64,000 nt of DNA. Source: Meconema thalassinum. Lineage: Eukaryota; Arthropoda; Insecta; Orthoptera; Tettigoniidae. Under the pieces are notes generated by a model. It ran no database searches, was not told where the DNA came from, and saw only the letters and a program-made list of their open reading frames with translations. Position 1 is the stretch's first letter, and the number at the start of each line of letters is the position of its first letter. The translations under genes and the position numbers were made by a program. Positions 55,240 to 64,000 of this stretch are shown one piece after another. The stretch is from assembly GCA_946902985.2 (NCBI GenBank), contig OX336388.2:1391236223-1391300222 (forward strand), written 5' to 3'.

Positions 55240-57330
55240 ATGGAATTGGTAATGCGTTTCTATCACGAACTTTCCTCAGATCCAAGACGTTATAATGACC
55301 CCACATGTTCAGAAATTGCTGCTGTATTTGGAACTGTTGATGGAGCTCCACCATCTCATCGACACATTGCAGTATATGAGAGAGAAGGTGGCTGGAGGAA
55401 TGTTGATTATGATAGTATGCACTGTGATCCTATGTGTTATACCTTGATTTGGCCTTGCGGAGAGTCTGGTTGGCACATTTCAATGCCAACTGCTGGAGTG
55501 AGACAAACTAAAATACGTCATACTGTAACAATGCGTGAGTATATTCTGTACAGGATTGCCATTCGAGGTCTAGGAGCTGAGTTCGATTTCAATCCCCTTA
55601 TTAACGCTGGTAAATTGACTCGACAGCTATTCGTGGATTACTACTGTTGTATGGAAGGTGACCGGTTAAAATATATACGTCATCAACAAACGAAGTTGCG
55701 AGTTGATACATATGCCGGTTTAGCAGGCGCCTTGCATGTACGATCAGAAAATGAAAATCTCAGAGTAGGTCCTATTGTAGTTTTGCCATCTTCTTTTACA
55801 GGTAGCCCAAGGAATATGATGCAAAATTATCAGGATGCGATGGCGATAGTGAGGAAGTTTGGAAAGCCAGATTTATTCATTACGTTCACCTGTAATGCGG
55901 GCTGGCCAGAAATATTTATCAGCATTCATCCTTGGGAAACGGCTAATAATAGACCTGATATTGTAGTGAGAGTTTTCCATTGCAAAAAAATTAATTGATT
56001 AATGTTAAGGAAATTTTCGGTAAAGTAAAAGCATATCTACCGTATATACAGTGGAATTTCAAAAACGAGGTCCCCCGCACATTTACTCTTTAACATTAAC
56101 GGAAGATAGTAAGTTTCGATAAATTTCTGACATTGACAGTGTGGTATCAGCCAAAATACCAGATCTCAAGGATGAAGCGCTATACGAGTTGGTAAGGCGT
56201 CATATGGTACATGGTCCTTGCGGATCTTTGAATCCTTCTTCAGTCTGAATGAAAGATAGCGTATGTAAGAAAGATTTCCCTAAACAGTTTCAGGAAGAGA
56301 CCAAAGATAACGCCAATGGTTATCCTTCGTATTGGAGAAGAAATAATGGACGGATTATTGTAAAAACAATTCGAGGAATACCTGGAATGCGGTGACCAAA
56401 CTGATGGCACGATCACTGTTGGTGAGTTTCAACTTAATAAAGTGACCCAATTCAAATACCTTGGGTCATGCATCACCTCAGACTGCAGCACGATTCCTGA
56501 TGTCAAAACAAGAGTCACTGCCGCATGGATGAAATGGCGCCAAGTTACTGGAGTCCTATGCGATAAGAAAATTCCATTACATTTAAAATCTAAGGTATAT
56601 CGCACAGTGATTAGACCAGTGGCCCTTCATGGATCTGAATGCTGGCCTACAACATCGAAGCACGAACAGGCACTTCATGTAATGGAAATGAAGATGTTGC
56701 GGTGGTCCAATGGTATGACTCGACTGGACCATATTAGGAATGATGCCGTGCGGAAGGATTTCAAGGTTGCCCCAATCACAGAGAAAATGCGTGAATCACG
56801 TCTGCGGTGGTATGGACATGTGCTCCGTAGCAGTGAAACCTCAGTTGCTAAGACTGCCCTTCAACTAAATGTGGAGGGTCGTCGACCTCGAGGGCGACCT
56901 CAAACACGCTGGTTGGATAGGGTGAGAGATGACATGCGGCTCACTAAGCTCCGCCCCCGAGACGCTATGGATCGATCGAAGTGGAGGAAACATTGCAGGA
57001 AGGCAGACCCCACATAAGTGGGAAAATGCAAAGAAGATGATGATGAATTCGAGGCATTGACATTGAAATCGATAGTCGATTCATTGTTCCCTACGATCCA
57101 TTTCTTTTACTTTACTTTCAAGCTCATATTAATGTTGAAATATGCTCAAGTGTTCGGAGTGTTAAATACATCCACAAGTATGTGTATAAAGGTCATGACT
57201 GCTGCAATGTTAAAATAAGTCCTGTAGGCGAAACGGTGAACTATGATGAAATTACTTCTTTCCTAAATGCTATGTTGGTCCAACAGAAGCCGCATTCAGG
57301 ATATTTTCATTTCACATGCATGAACAGTCG
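55240..57330 (+). pseudogene. Helitron Rep region, interrupted by an LINE
   Basis: Open frame 55240-55998 covers the Helitron_like_N domain: GKLTRQLFVDYYCCMEGDRL, PSSFTGSPRNMMQNYQDAMA, FGKPDLFITFTCNAGWPEIF, NRPDIVVRVFHCKK. After a frameshift, the replication-initiator HUH site reads RGPPHIYSL, so the second His is Tyr. MVHGPCGSLNPSS and NGYPSYWRRNNGRIIV follow up to 56,366. Past the RTE insertion (56377-57045), FIVPYDPFLL-like sequence and VKYIHKYVYKGHDCC hold the two-tyrosine motif. Multiple breaks; inactive. Confidence 0.85.
56377..57045 (+). pseudogene. 5'-truncated RTE-type LINE
   Basis: An open frame of 191 codons (56442-57017) covers the C-terminal RT region: FKYLGSCITSDCSTIPDVKT, VIRPVALHGSECWPTTSKHE, MLRWSNGMTRLDHIRNDAVR, RLRWYGHVLRSSETS, and GRRPRGRPQTRWLDRVRDDM. 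It ends with (gat)n at 57,036-57,045. A 9-bp TSD, aattcgagg, lies at 56368-56376 and 57046-57054; removing it rejoins the Helitron frame. RTE elements commonly end in short (GAT)n tails. Apparently young, as the remaining frame is intact. Confidence 0.9.
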
Positions 57331-57423
57331 CATTCTATCGTGCGATTACCAGTTCACTTGCCAAATTTGCAAAATATCTATTTTTAAAATGATAATGTTC
57401 CTGATATTTTACTTCAAGCACAG

Positions 57424-58029
57424 TTGCGCAACACCGAATTACAAGCGTGGTTCAAGTTAAATCAAGATTTGCAAGCCAGAAGTCCGTATATATATCCTGA
57501 AACACCAGTACATTACGTCTGGAATAAGAGCAACTGCCAGTGGCAAAAAAGAAAAAATGTTTCAAAAACTATAGGCAGATTGTTTAATGTTTCGCCTACA
57601 GAAACTGAAGGGTATTATTTACGCTTGTTATTGCTTCACGTCATAGGTGCTACCAGCTTCCAGGATCTACGAACATACAAAGCCGTTGTCTATTCTACTT
57701 TTAAAGAAACAGCTAAGGAGCGAGGTTTGCTGATTGATGATTCTCAATGGCAGCGTTGTTTGGCAGAAGCGTTACAATTTCAGATGCCTTCTCAGTTACG
57801 ACAACTGTTTTCTTACATATGTATCTTTCAGACCCCTTCAAATGTAAGACAGTTATGGGACATTTTCAAGAATTCATTATCAGAAGATTATCTGCAGTTT
57901 CACGAACCTAACATTGCATATCAGTTCACTCTTATAAATATTTCTAATATATTAAAGCTGCATGGTCTTCCCGTTACTTCTCTCGAAATGGTGTTCAACC
58001 CACTATACGAGCACATATTCAGGATTTGA
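57424..58029 (+). pseudogene. Helitron region before the helicase motifs
   Basis: 201 open codons: AWFKLNQDLQARSPYIYPET, HYVWNKSNCQWQKRKN, LFNVSPTETEGYYLRLLLLH, VIGATSFQDLRTYKAVVYST, EALQFQMPSQLRQLFSYICI and NSLSEDYL. This is the conserved stretch between the Rep domain and the PIF1-type helicase. The frame ends by a TGA at 58027-58029, three bases before the LTR boundary, so the helicase half is either on the far side of the retrotransposon (outside the window) or lost. Confidence 0.85.
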
Positions 58030-58032
58030 GTC

Positions 58033-61000
58033 TGTCAGGTGACTACTCTACTTGAAAGAAACAACATATTCCTAAGTATAACATTTAATGATAGTAATTC
58101 ATGGCAATACAACATAAAACACAAAAAAATACTTTACATTTATTTCCCACAACAAAAATCAAAATTATCTGTGAGTCTCTTCTCCTCAAAATTAGTGCTT
58201 CACCGCACTCAAGTCTATCCAAAACATCCTATTATTGATACTCTTTGACATTTGCGAGTGTCCATATTATTCTTCACGTGGCACAATTTAACACAAATTG
58301 GAATATCACAACACAATAAACACAAATTATATTTACATGACATTAAATCTGCAATTATTAAACATTTATCCGTTTTACACGGGACATTTACTTTAAATAA
58401 CATTAATTCATTAGCTTATGCCTTGTTTAATAAGTGTTGTCTCGTGCGAATCATATTCTTTCCCCATCAGTTTCAAACGCTGAAGTGGTACACTTTCCCC
58501 TCCAAAATACACATAGATATAGATATTTTTATAGCTTCATCATACAACGATTTTCTGGGTCTGGTCAAAACATTATCGTTACAAACGTGTCATCTCATTC
58601 AAATTACGCTACCCGTATGAATAAATTAGTGTGAACTGGGCAAATACACTTTACAAAAATGCCTATATTTATTTGGTGCGGTTAATTCCTTCTCAGAGAA
58701 TAACTGGGCCAAATGTTATCCGATTACTTCATTCCAACATTGCATGTGTATGGAAATAGTGCATCTAATTCAATTGATATCATCACATCAAGCATATCTT
58801 AATTACTTTTCGAAATATCGAGATTCTTCAGTGTCCCACTACAATCCTAAAATAAAAGGATCAGGTCTATTGACTTCCTTTTCGTGCGAACAATGAATTA
58901 GTCTTGGGCTGGCCTCGGCAAGATGGCCGCCGGGTTAGTGGACTATACCTGCTACCCCGTCTGACTCCTCGCACGGTCAAGTTCATTCACTGGTGCAGCA
59001 GTGCTAGAGGGACCCTGAATGGGTCGTGTCCTTACGAATTGAGTCAATCTAATTATATAATACCTACATTTAGAGTATTTAATGGGCTCATCTCGGCTCC
59101 TAATTACTATTCATGGCAAGGGATGGATCACGAAATAGCTTTGCTGTTCTATGGTCGACATTAGTGGCTTTTGCGCGCATCTCAAGTGAGTTTCATAGTT
59201 CTCTCACTGGACGGCATGCATATAACAAGAGGAAATTGATGTTTCCTATACGAAGAACCATTTATCTTACCTCTAAGGGCAGATAAATTAATATATGGGC
59301 CTACCTAGGGTCTCTAGCAGTTATCCCTGGTGGCGAAGACTCTGCGAACAGTGGATACAGACAGACTCTGTCCCTGCTCTGTTGCAAATACACATATATG
59401 CTCTAAGGCAATACTATATCGTAGATTCGAAGATTAGCCGACTAGATTCGCCAAAGCGCAAACTATTCTCGGATGATCCCCGCAACTTATTGACGTAAAT
59501 CCCTTGATTCTACTTTACATGCTCGCTGATCGCGGCTCAAACAATATTTCTTACAGATGACTCAATTCTTAAGGCACTCACGTCCTCTATGCAATTACTC
59601 ATAAGCCAAAATTCTACGTAGCTCCAAAACAAGTATAAATTTACTGGCATACATTAACTATCTTAATGGCTCTCAAATACAACCCTGTAGAATATACCAT
59701 AATAAAACATTTATTTAACATTTCAATGACACTGAAAAGCTCTCTTTATCTCGATATTTATGTTTCTTTCTTACTGTTTACAATAATACAGTATTCTTAC
59801 GCTAGATATGACACACTTTGCACGTCCATAGGCCTGACATGCCCATTATTTATTCATTATTGTTACCGACCCCAGATTATTATTATTATTACTATTTAAC
59901 GTTACCGTTACCTTCATCAATGTCTTACGCCTAATTGGCCGTAAGCATGTCATCCTCAAAGCCATATTTTTACCAAAATACGAGGGATGTGATCTCGTAC
60001 ATAAATGACTGTTAATTCTTAATCTTTGAGGGAATGCTTTGTTGTATGGTGAGCTATTAAATCATATCAACATATTAAATTTGTACTCACTTTCATCCTA
60101 GCTGGGTTAGTCCAGCATGCCAGCCTCTTGCCTGCCATGATGCTTGTTTTTAAGCCATCATGATATTTTTCACACGACACATTGCATAAACTTTACACAT
60201 GGTGATTATATTTTTCACTAGTGGCATTTTCACTTTGACACAATACACATTCTTTTACCATATAAACATAAACACTTTTAAAGATCACTGTAATATAACT
60301 TTATACATAATTCTCGCACAATTTTCACGCACGGATCCTTGATCGGATTCCCACTATCGCCTGACCTCAGAGATGCGATGCAGCTAACTCCTGACAACTG
60401 CTGGTCTCCTTGAAAGTCTATCTTGCATGTGTGTGTTCGACTCCCATCACCTACAGTTTATGTCTCCTCTACTGCAAAGTTGTTCAATCCTAGGTCACGA
60501 CTACCTGTGATACCTCCCAGGCTCCCGTAACTGTAGTGTTCATTACCGTAATATGTCATTTTACCCATGATAACACTTCCGAGGGTTATGTTCATTGTTT
60601 GTAAACATCATCCTAAATTATCTCTACGCTGTACTGATTCTATACTCGAGTATACTGTTGCTTATACGTCTGCTGTAGACTAGTTATTATATGATGCAGA
60701 ATTACTGTTATTAAGCTGCATGATATGCCTTTCATTGTTCACCGCTAGTACATTTGAGCGTCAATACTTTATAAATTCCGCGCACTTTCTTGCGTGAACC
60801 GCCAGCGTGTTACCTCACGGGTTGAGTCAAGACGAACTGACTTCCCTGCTCCAGCTTCTCCCATATAAAGCTTCCTGATGAAAAGTAGTTCACTGGATTT
60901 CCCGGAGCGACTCTTTTCTTATAATAATACATTTTCAGACATTGTTTGTCTATTCATGTAGGTTCCAAAATCACTCGCATGCAGGCAATCGCTTCGGCCA

Positions 61001-61556
61001 ATTAATTATAATTAATTGCTTTCTTCCACTGCGTCATGATGCTACTCCGGTACTTCCCCTCGGCTCCTTTACTAATCCTTACTCTGTAGCGGATGATGTC
61101 TGTGCAGAGGTTCCTTTATAGATGCAGGCTTTAATTTAGGCGTGAGAACACTCTTAAATTATCTTTCCTAGAATACATGCATCTGGGTGTAAATTTCATC
61201 TCAATTCATTGCTCCATTTGGTCGTAATTAATTAATTTCTGTGGGCGACCGCCCCCACTCCCCTGTTTCGCCTTGTTGAAGGGGGATTTTCTCGGTCGTT
61301 AATCACGGCTTTCAGCCTCCAGCCACGCCGAAAGTAGTACGTAGGCGCCAGGTCTACTCCGCCCATATTCAACTCCGCTTTGTCAAAATGTCAAGCTGGC
61401 TCGCTTTCTTGCGCTCTAGCATCTAAAACGTACATAGGCTTGTATTTTCTGCAATAATCCACCTTTAAAGCTATAATATTCCCGTTCTGGCCGTGAAATC
61501 CTGCTATTATAATTATATGCAGATATAACTCATTGTTCATCGGGTTCACTGTGACA
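58033..61556 (-). repeat. 3' LTR of element 2, about 3.5 kb
   Basis: Bounded by tgtcaggtgac (58033) and ttcactgtgaca (61556), so the ends are TGTCA...TGACA. Immediately right is a purine-rich tract on the minus strand (see 61557-61571). No gene was seen in the 3.5 kb; ORFs up to 122 codons show no domain. Unlike the ends of element 1 (TGAGACC...TTTTCA) the ends differ, so the two families are distinct. The left boundary is inferred from where the Helitron frame ends. Confidence 0.72.
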
Positions 61557-61571
61557 GTTCCCCCTCAGAGA
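61557..61571 (-). other. Polypurine tract of element 2
   Basis: The minus strand reads tctctgagggggaac directly upstream of the LTR start TGTCACAGTG. Its place and composition fit the primer for plus-strand DNA synthesis. Confidence 0.7.
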
Positions 61572-61754
61572 TCAATGATTCGATTCTGTGCAGAATCATG
61601 GGCCTGGTCTTCCTTGTAATAAAGACCCCGGTTCGATGCCAGTCTGCAGTGTCTAATTGGGCACACCTTTCCCCTGCTAAGTTCGAAAAATTCATTTTAC
61701 AAGTGAATTCTCTCGAGCCTCTAGACTGCATCGACACTGTAGACAGTGTTTACT

Positions 61755-62237
61755 TTAGGCGGTCAGTGCTCCCGGGCAGTGGGTCGTCTCGTTCCCCCAC
61801 TCCTCTATGTCCACGTCTCGCATTTCATTGTTTTCTTTTCTTAGCAAGTCATTCATCGCTTGGAGCTCTCTCGCTGCCTCCCGTAACTGGTTGTAAAACT
61901 CTTCCAACTGACAGCTGCATTCTTCCCCCGTCCCCCTTGGGTCTACGAGCTGGCTGTCTTGTTTCCTTTCCCCCTGGTGTAGGCTTTCCTGAGGACTCTC
62001 TGCGTGCATATATAATGACTCCTCGTCCATTTGGGTGTGCATGGCTTGCTCTCCTGTGGTTTCATATTCCTCCGGTGGACTATATATTTTGAGGTTGGCA
62101 GCGTTTACTACTACTTCTCTGCCTGTTTCTTCATCTTTAATTCTGTAGGCATTATTTTGCAAGTCCCTTATAATCAGATAGGGCCCGTGATAATTATGTT
62201 GGAACTTTTTGTATTTCCTGTTCTCTGGGTCTGAACT

Positions 62238-62281
<44 letters not shown>

Positions 62282-62450
62282 CAATAAGACGTACTCTCCA
62301 ACGAGTAGTGGCCTGTGAACCTTGCATTGACTTTCGGGTATCTCCTTCTCCCCGAGTCATAATTGGCTGGTTTTTCTTATGGTTCTATTTCTTGTGGAGT
62401 TCTTCTGTCTGTCTTCGTGCTATTGCATCTCCAGACACTTGGCTCCGTCA
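61755..62450 (-). pseudogene. Integrase C-terminal region plus coiled-coil tail of element 2
   Basis: Upstream scraps give IARRQTEELHKK, then LLVGEYVLLK in a shifted frame, then (after a poly(A) run) YKKFQHNYHGPYLIIRD, YRIKDEETGREVVVNAANLK and IYSPPEEYE. This is the usual end of Ty3/gypsy integrase (GDxVLLK ... GPYxI ... LKxY). A tail with a short coiled coil (EEFYNQLREAARELQAMNDL) continues to 61755. A 41-base run (62241-62281) breaks the frame by slippage. Confidence 0.7.
62241..62281. repeat. 41-base T run (A run on the coding strand)
   Basis: An uninterrupted poly(T). It sits within the integrase tail where family members have a short basic segment, so it is an expanded Lys-codon tract rather than a retroposon tail. 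Length in the assembly should be treated with caution. Confidence 0.85.
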
Positions 62451-63868
62451 TCATCCTTATAGATTTCGGGTGACCTTCTATTTTTAATCGCTTCATCCCA
62501 ATGCACTTGCGATTTTCTGTTATCGTCTCCACGGTCCTCCATATATCTAAGTGATGCGTGATAACGTTCTTCTGCTTCTTCGTCGAACCCGCGACTCTGT
62601 TCTTGGGATCTCCAGTCTCGATTATTCCCATCTCGGCCGTAATTTCTCCTGCAATCAGGCTGTTGATTTCTTCTATCGCGCTCATTCCAGGTTTTCGTTC
62701 CTCTGTGTCCGCGGTTCGATCTTCCTCTGTATGCTGGCCTCCAATTCTGGTTTTTCCCTTTCTTCTCGTTGCCAGTCTGACCTGTCAGTTTCCGTGCTAG
62801 TAGATTTACTTTTGGTCTGCACCCTAGTCGGTTCGGTTGGTGCACTAGTCATGTGGACTTGTTCCGTGTTCCGACTCTGCCTCGTATGCTGCGTTGTGGT
62901 GAGATCGAGCTGTCGGAGCACTTCCTCCATTTCAATCGCTGTCTTGGCGTTTGCCGAGATTAATAGTCGTTGCACTTCGTATGGTAATTGCTTGGCTATC
63001 GCTATACAAAGGTCTGGTTCTCTAGGGGTCTCGTCAAGCTCTTTAAAACGGCATAATTGTGTTATGAAGAATTCAGCATATTTCGTTGGATTATTTGTAC
63101 TATAGCGTCTGGAGTACAAGTCCAATCTTAGATTCTGCTGAATATTTGCATCCCAGTATCTTCTTAAAAATGCCTGGCGGAATTCTTCTACGGTGTCAAA
63201 CGTGTAACGAAAACTTCTGAACCATAAGGCGCCAGAATTAGTTTTTCGATAGCTCTTAAATTCGCTCTGGTGGTACATTTGCGTCATTTAAGTATTCCGA
63301 AACCTCTTTGAGCCAGTATTTGGGTGTCATATTTGAGTTACTCCCAGAATACTTCCTCGGTTTCTCGTCACTAGCCCTTACAACAGTCACTATCTGATTT
63401 TGTACAGCAGTTTCATGCGGTGTGGACATAGCGATAGGTATACCAGGTGTGGTGTACGGGCTGTCACTTGGCATGGCTGTATTTTTCGGAGTGGGCTGTA
63501 CCTCTATAACTGCCCATCTATTTCTCTTATTTTCATCTATGCTTCCTTCATTAGATCTAGGATTTCGCAATATGGACTCCTCATGTGCGATCATTCTGGT
63601 TTCTATTTGGCTGTGCCTGTTTTCCGCTCTTTCTAAACGAGCTAATACTTCTCCTTCTATTTTTTTCCAGGCGATCACGGTTTCTCTCTGCCATAGAAAA
63701 GATTTTCTCCTTGTCATCTTTAAGGCTCTCTTTTATATGATGAATTTCTCCCGCTAAACCTTGCCTTACCTCGGCAAGCGTTTTATCACTGGCTTCATTT
63801 TTCAAGCCCTCTCGAAGTTCCAACTCTTCTCGTAAACCTGTAACCTCTTTCTGGATGTGACCGTGCAT
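62420..63868 (-). pseudogene. gag: Gag of element 2, in several overlapping frames
   Basis: Order on the minus strand: coiled-coil segment (63868-63581, QKEVTGLREELELREGLKNE), a linker with DEKPRKYSGSNSNMTPKYWL and DANVPPERI (63717-63256), the capsid-like region (63287-62682: ALWFRSFRYTFDTVEEFRQA, FFITQLCRFKELDETPREPD, IAIAKQLPYEVQRLLISANA), and a basic Arg/Gly/Asn-rich tail (62845-62420: RGRSNRGHRGTKTWNERDRR). The tail could bind RNA in place of a CCHC zinc knuckle, which is not seen. Two small frameshifts at ~63,270 and ~62,700-62,840 separate the pieces. The upstream start is at or beyond the right window edge. Confidence 0.72.
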
Positions 63869-64000
63869 ATTGGAGATTTCGGTCCTTATTTTGGTAATTT
63901 CTCCCTGGTCCTCGTCTCGCCTTTTATGAATGACTGCTAGATCTTTTGAGTTTGTTCTAACTCTTTTTGAACTTTTCCAACCTGCGTCTTCATATTTACG

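Larger units (their letters stand above)
53559..58032 (+). mobile_element. Helitron/Helentron with OTU domains, truncated
   Basis: The + strand order is: OTU copy 1, OTU copy 2, a Cys-rich Helitron N-terminal region, the Helitron_like_N/Rep region (55.2-56.4 and 57.05-57.3 kb), and the start of the helicase-side region (57.4-58.0 kb). The helicase Walker motifs are missing because sequence stops at 58032, where the LTR of a second retrotransposon begins. OTU domains are known from Helentrons. The 5' terminus and the 3' hairpin are not located. Confidence 0.8.
58033..64000 (-). mobile_element. Ty3/gypsy-like element 2, partial, pol mostly missing
   Basis: Minus-strand order from the right edge: coiled-coil leader of Gag (63868-63581), Gag (63717-62682), a basic tail (62845-62420), the C-terminal part of integrase (62450-61755), PPT, LTR. 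Protease, RT, RNase H and the catalytic part of integrase are absent between Gag and the integrase tail. The 5' half and 5' LTR are outside the window. Its Gag resembles that of element 1. Confidence 0.72.

Noticed and set aside
58904..59500. Short ORFs with splice-like context as a host exon
   Set aside because: They lie in the inferred LTR and resemble no known protein.

Overview
This looks like a stretch of a large, transposon-rich animal genome, most probably an insect. Evidence: three GT-AG exons encoding the C-terminal WD40 part of a DCAF12 (DDB1- and CUL4-associated factor 12) homologue lie on the + strand at about 25.6, 47.0 and 49.8 kb, and one intron between them is 21.2 kb long. 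Almost everything else is mobile DNA, mostly decayed and deeply nested: RTE-like and other LINEs, tRNA-derived SINEs, long-LTR Ty3/gypsy-like elements, hAT, Tigger/pogo, mariner and piggyBac DNA transposons, MITEs, a Penelope-like trace and an OTU-carrying Helitron/Helentron. The species is not identified; a polyneopteran-like large-genome insect is only my inference. The upstream DCAF12 exons are not seen, so 1-25.6 kb is probably also intron.

Layout. (1) 1-11.6 kb: a minus-strand Ty3/gypsy-like retrotransposon with 3.26-kb LTRs. Its 5' LTR is 8347-11608, a tRNA-Lys primer binding site follows at 8346-8329, a coiled-coil-rich Gag lies at 7910-6107, pol is missing, and the 3' LTR runs from 6126 past the left edge. 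The 3' LTR was later hit by a 4.84-kb hAT-like element (528-5363, 8-bp TSD) and by a 223-bp fragment that is largely a perfect hairpin (111-333, 15-bp TSD). The 5' LTR is the matching empty site for both. (2) 11.6-15.3 kb: the minus-strand RTE-like LINE into which that retrotransposon inserted, itself carrying two SINEs; then a second LINE endonuclease scrap and an RNase H scrap. (3) 15.5-18.3 kb: two MITEs and a duplicated 88-bp sequence. (4) 18.3-25.3 kb: a four-level nest made of a tandem-repeat element, a LINE, a hAT-like element and a LINE fragment, plus a SINE. (5) 25.6 kb: the first DCAF12 exon. (6) 26.3-34.7 kb: a minus-strand LINE split by a Tigger element, a 1.83-kb insertion and a 50-bp SINE-like tail. 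(7) 35.2-38.3 kb: an alternating ABAB minisatellite, then a mariner whose interior is a 293-bp tandem array. (8) 39.1-46.5 kb: Tigger, hAT, LINE and Penelope-like relics. (9) 47.0-49.9 kb: the last two DCAF12 exons, with a 2.55-kb Tigger in the intron between them. (10) 50.4-52.3 kb: a decayed piggyBac transposase. (11) 53.1-58.0 kb: a Helitron/Helentron with two tandem OTU domains, interrupted by an RTE LINE. (12) 58.0-64 kb: a second gypsy-like element with a 3.5-kb LTR, lying against the broken end of the Helitron.

The only gene that looks functional is DCAF12. Every transposon protein read here carries a frameshift, stop, deletion or lost catalytic residue. The value of the window is in its nesting order, its filled/empty site pairs and a few odd structures: the hairpin insertion, the duplicated OTU domains, the satellite inside the mariner, and degenerate ~80-bp repeats that seem related to the end of an ORF.
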